NCBI GenBank assembly: GCA_945871915.1
Contig: CAMBXO010000004.1
Location: 145,073 to 209,072, forward strand
Source of the DNA: Singulisphaera sp. GP187
Lineage (GTDB): Bacteria; Planctomycetota; Phycisphaerae; Phycisphaerales; SM1A02
Reading direction: 5' to 3'
DNA: 64,000 nucleotides
Position numbers and translations under genes: made by a program. Below are positions 61,366-64,000 of this stretch, piece by piece. The notes under the pieces are model-generated. The model worked only from the letters and a program-made list of their open reading frames with translations, was not told the DNA's origin and ran no database searches. Position 1 is the stretch's first letter. The number at the start of each line of letters is the position of its first letter.

Positions 61366-61851
61366 GTGCCATTCCGCCGCTTGATGCTTGCGCTTCTTGT
61401 ATCGGGTGTCGGTGCTATGGGTTGCGAAACGCGCCCGGTGATCAACGAGTCCGGCCCTGCGGACGAAGCCTTGTGGAAGACCGAGGCGTGGCCCTACCGT
61501 CCGGCATCGATTCGGCTGCATCCATTGAGTCGACTGGTGCACACAACGAGCGGGGATGTGCTGGAGATTCGCATTGAATGCCTTGATGATGAGCACGATT
61601 CGACTCGCACAATCGGTGTACTGAGTGTTCAGGTCAAGGGTGACGAGGGAGCTGAGCCGCAGAAATGGAATCTCTCTGATCCAAGGGTCAATCGTGCGTG
61701 CTGGGATGTTGTCACGCGCACCTACACAGTCCGTGTTCCACTGCCGGCCGGGTTTATTTGTGAGCCTAATTTGAAAATTGATGTGAATGTGCAAGTGCGA
61801 ACTGGAACGGAGACGGTCCTTTCGGATCGTGGTCAGGTCGTCTGTCCATGA
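61366..61851 (+). CDS. Hypothetical lipoprotein
   Basis: The protein has 161 residues from a GTG at 61366; 61336 is another in-frame start and an internal Met lies at 61384. The signal region ends in a lipobox-like GAMGC, after which a beta-rich domain follows (YRPASIRLHPLSRLVHTTS, VLEIRIECLDDEHDSTRTI). No known family was recognised. It is divergent from the PDZ lipoprotein and overlaps the transporter start by ATGA. Confidence 0.72.
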   Translation: MPFRRLMLALLVSGVGAMGCETRPVINESGPADEALWKTEAWPYRPASIRLHPLSRLVHTTSGDVLEIRIECLDDEHDSTRTIGVLSVQVKGDEGAEPQKWNLSDPRVNRACWDVVTRTYTVRVPLPAGFICEPNLKIDVNVQVRTGTETVLSDRGQVVCP

Positions 61852-62747
61852 CACCACGGCTGGAGGCGTTTCGTGCTGATGGATGGATGCTGCTGGCATC
61901 GGCCCTGTGGGGTGCGGCCTTTGTTGCGCAAAGTCACGCCGCGGCCCATCTGGATGCCGCCTCCATTGTTGCAATTCGATTTCTGGCGGGTGGCCTGTTG
62001 CTTGTCCCAGTCGTCATTGTGCGTCGCAAGAGTGTGCGGCAGCGATCACCGATCGGTGTCGTGATGCGAGGTGGTATTGGTGCTGGAGTCGCCATGCTGA
62101 TTGCGGCCATCTTGCAACAATGCGGCATTGAGCAGGGTTGCACCGCCAGTGCTGCGGGCTTTATCACCGGGCTTTATGTGCTGTTTGTTCCGATCTTGGG
62201 ACTGATCGGCGGGATGCGAACCCATCTCTCTGTGTGGAGCGGCGCGGTCGTGGCGGCGATTGGGTTGTACTTGCTCAGCGTGGCACCAACGCTTTCGATG
62301 TCGCCTGGGGATTCTCTGGTTCTGCTCTGCGCAGTTGCGTGGGCGATCCATGTGTTGGTGATCGGTCGGTTTTCGCCCCGCTGCGATGCGATTGAACTTG
62401 CAGCCACGCAGTTTCTGACGACGGGCTTTTTGGCTCTCCTCATGATGGACCGCGTTCCATCGCCTGAGGCAATTCAGGCTGCCATGTGGCCGATGTTGTA
62501 TCTAGGGCCGGTCGCGGTCAGCATTGCATTCACATTGCAAGTTGTTGGTCAGCGGGTCGCGCCACCGGCGCACGCGGCAGTGATCTTGAGCATGGAGGGT
62601 TTGTTTGCTGCGGTGTTTGGCGCAATCCTGGCTGGTGAGCGGCTTGGTGCTGGTCAATATGTCGGATGCGGATTCATGCTTGCGGGTGCGCTTTTGGCCC
62701 AGTGGACGGAGCTGCGTCGAAGGTCAAATCCCGGGGAAACTTGCTAG
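61848..62747 (+). CDS. DMT-superfamily (EamA) transporter
   Basis: The protein has 299 residues with about ten helices in two EamA repeats. SALWGAAFVAQSHAAAHLDA and IRFLAGGLLL start the first repeat, and LCAVAWAIHVLVIGRFSP starts the second. Substrate is unknown; the family exports amino acids or other small metabolites. The gene overlaps the lipoprotein stop by ATGA. Its own stop lies at the -10 region of the tRNA-Gln promoter. Confidence 0.9.
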   Translation: MTPRLEAFRADGWMLLASALWGAAFVAQSHAAAHLDAASIVAIRFLAGGLLLVPVVIVRRKSVRQRSPIGVVMRGGIGAGVAMLIAAILQQCGIEQGCTASAAGFITGLYVLFVPILGLIGGMRTHLSVWSGAVVAAIGLYLLSVAPTLSMSPGDSLVLLCAVAWAIHVLVIGRFSPRCDAIELAATQFLTTGFLALLMMDRVPSPEAIQAAMWPMLYLGPVAVSIAFTLQVVGQRVAPPAHAAVILSMEGLFAAVFGAILAGERLGAGQYVGCGFMLAGALLAQWTELRRRSNPGETC

Positions 62748-62763
62748 AATTCGCCCTCCAATT

Positions 62764-62834
62764 TGGGGATTAGTGTAACGGTAGCACAACTGACTCTGAC
62801 TCAGTTAGTCCTAGTTCAAATCTAGGATCCCCAG
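62764..62834 (+). tRNA. tRNA-Gln (anticodon CTG)
   Basis: The 71-nt cloverleaf is complete: acceptor TGGGGAT/ATCCCCA with discriminator G, D stem GTG/CAC, anticodon stem ACTGA/TCAGT with loop CTCTGAC (anticodon CTG at 62796-62798), and T stem CCTAG/CTAGG with loop TTCAAAT. CCA is not encoded. TAGAAT at 62745-62750 is a likely -10, about 14 bp upstream. Confidence 0.95.
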
Positions 62835-62852
62835 TTTAGGTTTTGTCAAAAA

Positions 62853-62880
62853 CGCCCCGCGCCACCTCGCGGGGTGTTTC
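62853..62880 (+). terminator. Rho-independent terminator after tRNA-Gln
   Basis: CGCCCCGCG (62853-62861) pairs with CGCGGGGTG (62868-62876, one G-U pair) around CCACCT, followed by TTTC. It lies 19 bp after the tRNA. Confidence 0.8.
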
Positions 62881-62964
62881 GTTTGTGCTGTGCGGTTGCC
62901 AACCAGCTCAGCCGCTCCTGACTTCCCAACGAGTGAGTGACGTGTAAGTGTTTAGCATCGATTC

Positions 62965-63888
62965 ATGCGCGTGGTCAGCCTTCTGCCTTCTGCAACAGAG
63001 TTGCTTTGTCGTGTGGGTGGCGAGCAGTTGTTAGTGGGCCGAAGTCATGAGTGCGATTTTCCGGAATCCATTGTGCATGTTCCAGTTCTTACAAGTCAAA
63101 GAATTCAAACTGGAAGCAGCGCGGAAATTGATCAGCACGTGCGTGCGGCACTCCATGATGGCGGTGGTGCTGGGTTGTACCGCCTCAACGAATCGCTTCT
63201 GAGAGAGCTAAGGCCGGATGTCATTTTGACACAGGATTTGTGTGAAGTGTGTTCGGTTGATTTGCAAACCGTCCAACGGGTGGCGGCCTCCATGCAGCCG
63301 CGGCCCGTGGTTGTGAATCTCAATCCGTCAACACTTTTGCAGGTGTTAGATGATCTGCTGCGTGTTGGTGATGCGGTGGGTCTTGCATCACAGTCGCGGC
63401 ATGCCATGGTGGAATTGCGTGAGAGTTACTGGTCTGCTGTCGATTTTGTTAATGCGTTTGTTCCGGGGCCGGAGGTGCTGTTTCTTGAGTGGTGTGAGCC
63501 CATGTTTTGTGGTGGTCACTGGACGCCCGGATTGATTGAAGCTGCCGGTGGGAAGCACTCGCTTGGAGTTGCGGGAGCGAAGAGCCGAAGAATTTCCGCG
63601 CAGGAAATTTTGGAGGCTGCTCCGGATCGCGTGGTGATTTGCCCGTGCGGCTTTCAATTGGATCGGGCCATGCAGGAACTGGATGTGCTACGCACAACGC
63701 ATTGGTGGCCCCTGCTCCCGGCAGTTACTCAGCGGCGACCCGGAGCCATTGCGGTTGTGGACGGCAATCAAATGTTCAGTCGGCCGGGACCTCGATTAGT
63801 GGATGGGTTCCGTTGGCTCGTCGGGTGGATCAATGATCGACCGGGGTTGATACCGAACGGCTTTCCGGTGCATTACGAAAACTGCTGA
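62965..63888 (+). CDS. BtuF-like periplasmic-binding-protein-fold protein
   Basis: The protein has 307 residues with no signal peptide, so it is probably cytoplasmic. It begins RVVSLLPSATELLCRVGG, the pattern of cobalamin/iron-binding ABC solute-binding proteins, and continues with VGRSHECDFPESI, LRELRPDVILTQDLCEVCS, LFLEWCEPMFCGGHWTPGLI and ILEAAPDRVVICPCGF. It is often annotated as a cobalamin-binding protein. The cysteine-rich spots are unusual for a secreted binding protein. No ABC permease or ATPase gene lies next to it. Confidence 0.85.
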   Translation: MRVVSLLPSATELLCRVGGEQLLVGRSHECDFPESIVHVPVLTSQRIQTGSSAEIDQHVRAALHDGGGAGLYRLNESLLRELRPDVILTQDLCEVCSVDLQTVQRVAASMQPRPVVVNLNPSTLLQVLDDLLRVGDAVGLASQSRHAMVELRESYWSAVDFVNAFVPGPEVLFLEWCEPMFCGGHWTPGLIEAAGGKHSLGVAGAKSRRISAQEILEAAPDRVVICPCGFQLDRAMQELDVLRTTHWWPLLPAVTQRRPGAIAVVDGNQMFSRPGPRLVDGFRWLVGWINDRPGLIPNGFPVHYENC

Positions 63889-63921
63889 CTTGGCAGGGCG
63901 GGGATGGGGGGCGGTGACAGG

Positions 63922-64000
63922 GGCGGTAACTAGGGACGGGGGTCGTTATGAGTCGCGGCAAAGCCGTGACTCATAACGACCCCCGTCCCTAGTTACCGCC
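63922..64000. repeat. Near-perfect palindrome (38-bp stem), truncated by window edge
   Basis: 33 bases at 63922-63954 are exactly complementary to 63968-64000. A G-U pair and four more pairs close the stem, leaving a three-base loop AAA (63960-63962). The stem may extend beyond the window. It includes ACTAGGGACGGGGGTCGTTA, like REP or small MITE elements. The GGCGGTGAC just upstream nearly repeats its first nine bases. It lies in a gene-free gap at the right edge, after the binding-protein gene. No transposase is visible here. Confidence 0.85.

Noticed and set aside
62835..62964. Cobalamin riboswitch upstream of the BtuF-like gene
   Set aside because: No B12-box (GCCACTG-like) or suitable fold is visible. 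The only structure is the tRNA terminator.
1..64000. CRISPR array, prophage or insertion sequence
   Set aside because: No regularly spaced repeats, no transposase, integrase or phage structural genes were seen. The palindrome at the right edge stands alone.

Overview
The window looks like a chromosomal segment of a planctomycete, most likely of the class Phycisphaerae. The evidence is indirect: four secreted proteins end in a PEP-CTERM-like tail of the VPAPG/VPSPG type followed by a hydrophobic stretch and an arginine cluster, a secreted protease carries the dockerin-like 'DLDGD..V.GSD.A.LLLDFG' repeats common in that group, and many small hypothetical proteins resemble planctomycete-restricted families. 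Base composition and gene style look even throughout. There are no insertion sequences, prophage genes or CRISPR arrays. Genes are packed very tightly, and stop/start overlaps of the ATGA, TTGA, TGATG and TAATG type are frequent.

Layout. 1-4519 (minus) holds five consecutive genes, the last cut by the window edge, for a KOW-domain protein and four membrane proteins of unknown function. 4699-11980 holds a secreted trypsin-fold protease (plus), a minus-strand run OsmC / ACT-domain protein / hypothetical / DEAD-box helicase, and a multi-pass glycosyltransferase-like protein. 12129-25746 is a reductive pyrimidine degradation locus: both subunits of dihydropyrimidine dehydrogenase, beta-ureidopropionase, dihydropyrimidinase, malonate/methylmalonate-semialdehyde dehydrogenase, a class III omega-aminotransferase and an NCS1 nucleobase permease. 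Two paralogous PEP-CTERM-like proteins and moaA-moeA (molybdenum cofactor synthesis) lie inside it. 25840-32945 holds an OprB-like porin, a SYLF lipoprotein, an orphan GlmL-type ATPase, kynureninase and a cupredoxin.

33058-42550 is a plus-strand run that contains an ebo-type cluster: EboD sugar-phosphate cyclase, EboB TatD-like hydrolase, EboE TIM barrel, EboC UbiA prenyltransferase and EboF phosphatase-like protein. Between them lie a small unknown protein, an MFS transporter fused to a class I glutamine amidotransferase, and a TlpA-like thioredoxin. A DUF3299-like protein follows. This is the most interesting system in the window: the Ebo proteins are known as a metabolite-synthesis/traffic module whose product is not established, and no EboA is recognisable here.

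42650-49658 holds a tRNA-dihydrouridine synthase, a second pair of PEP-CTERM-like proteins, a minus-strand housekeeping run (secreted protein, holB, CYTH protein, atpC, scpB) and flgM. 49788-57585 holds two degenerate-plus-active amidohydrolases, a second DEAD-box helicase and small membrane proteins. 57665-64000 holds a seven-iron ferredoxin, a self-contained 220-bp transcription unit for an 18-residue lysine-rich peptide (or small RNA), dapB, a metal-site-less M16 protease homologue, a PDZ lipoprotein, a DMT transporter, tRNA-Gln(CUG), a cobalamin-binding-protein-like gene and, at the window edge, a near-perfect 38-bp-stem palindrome.
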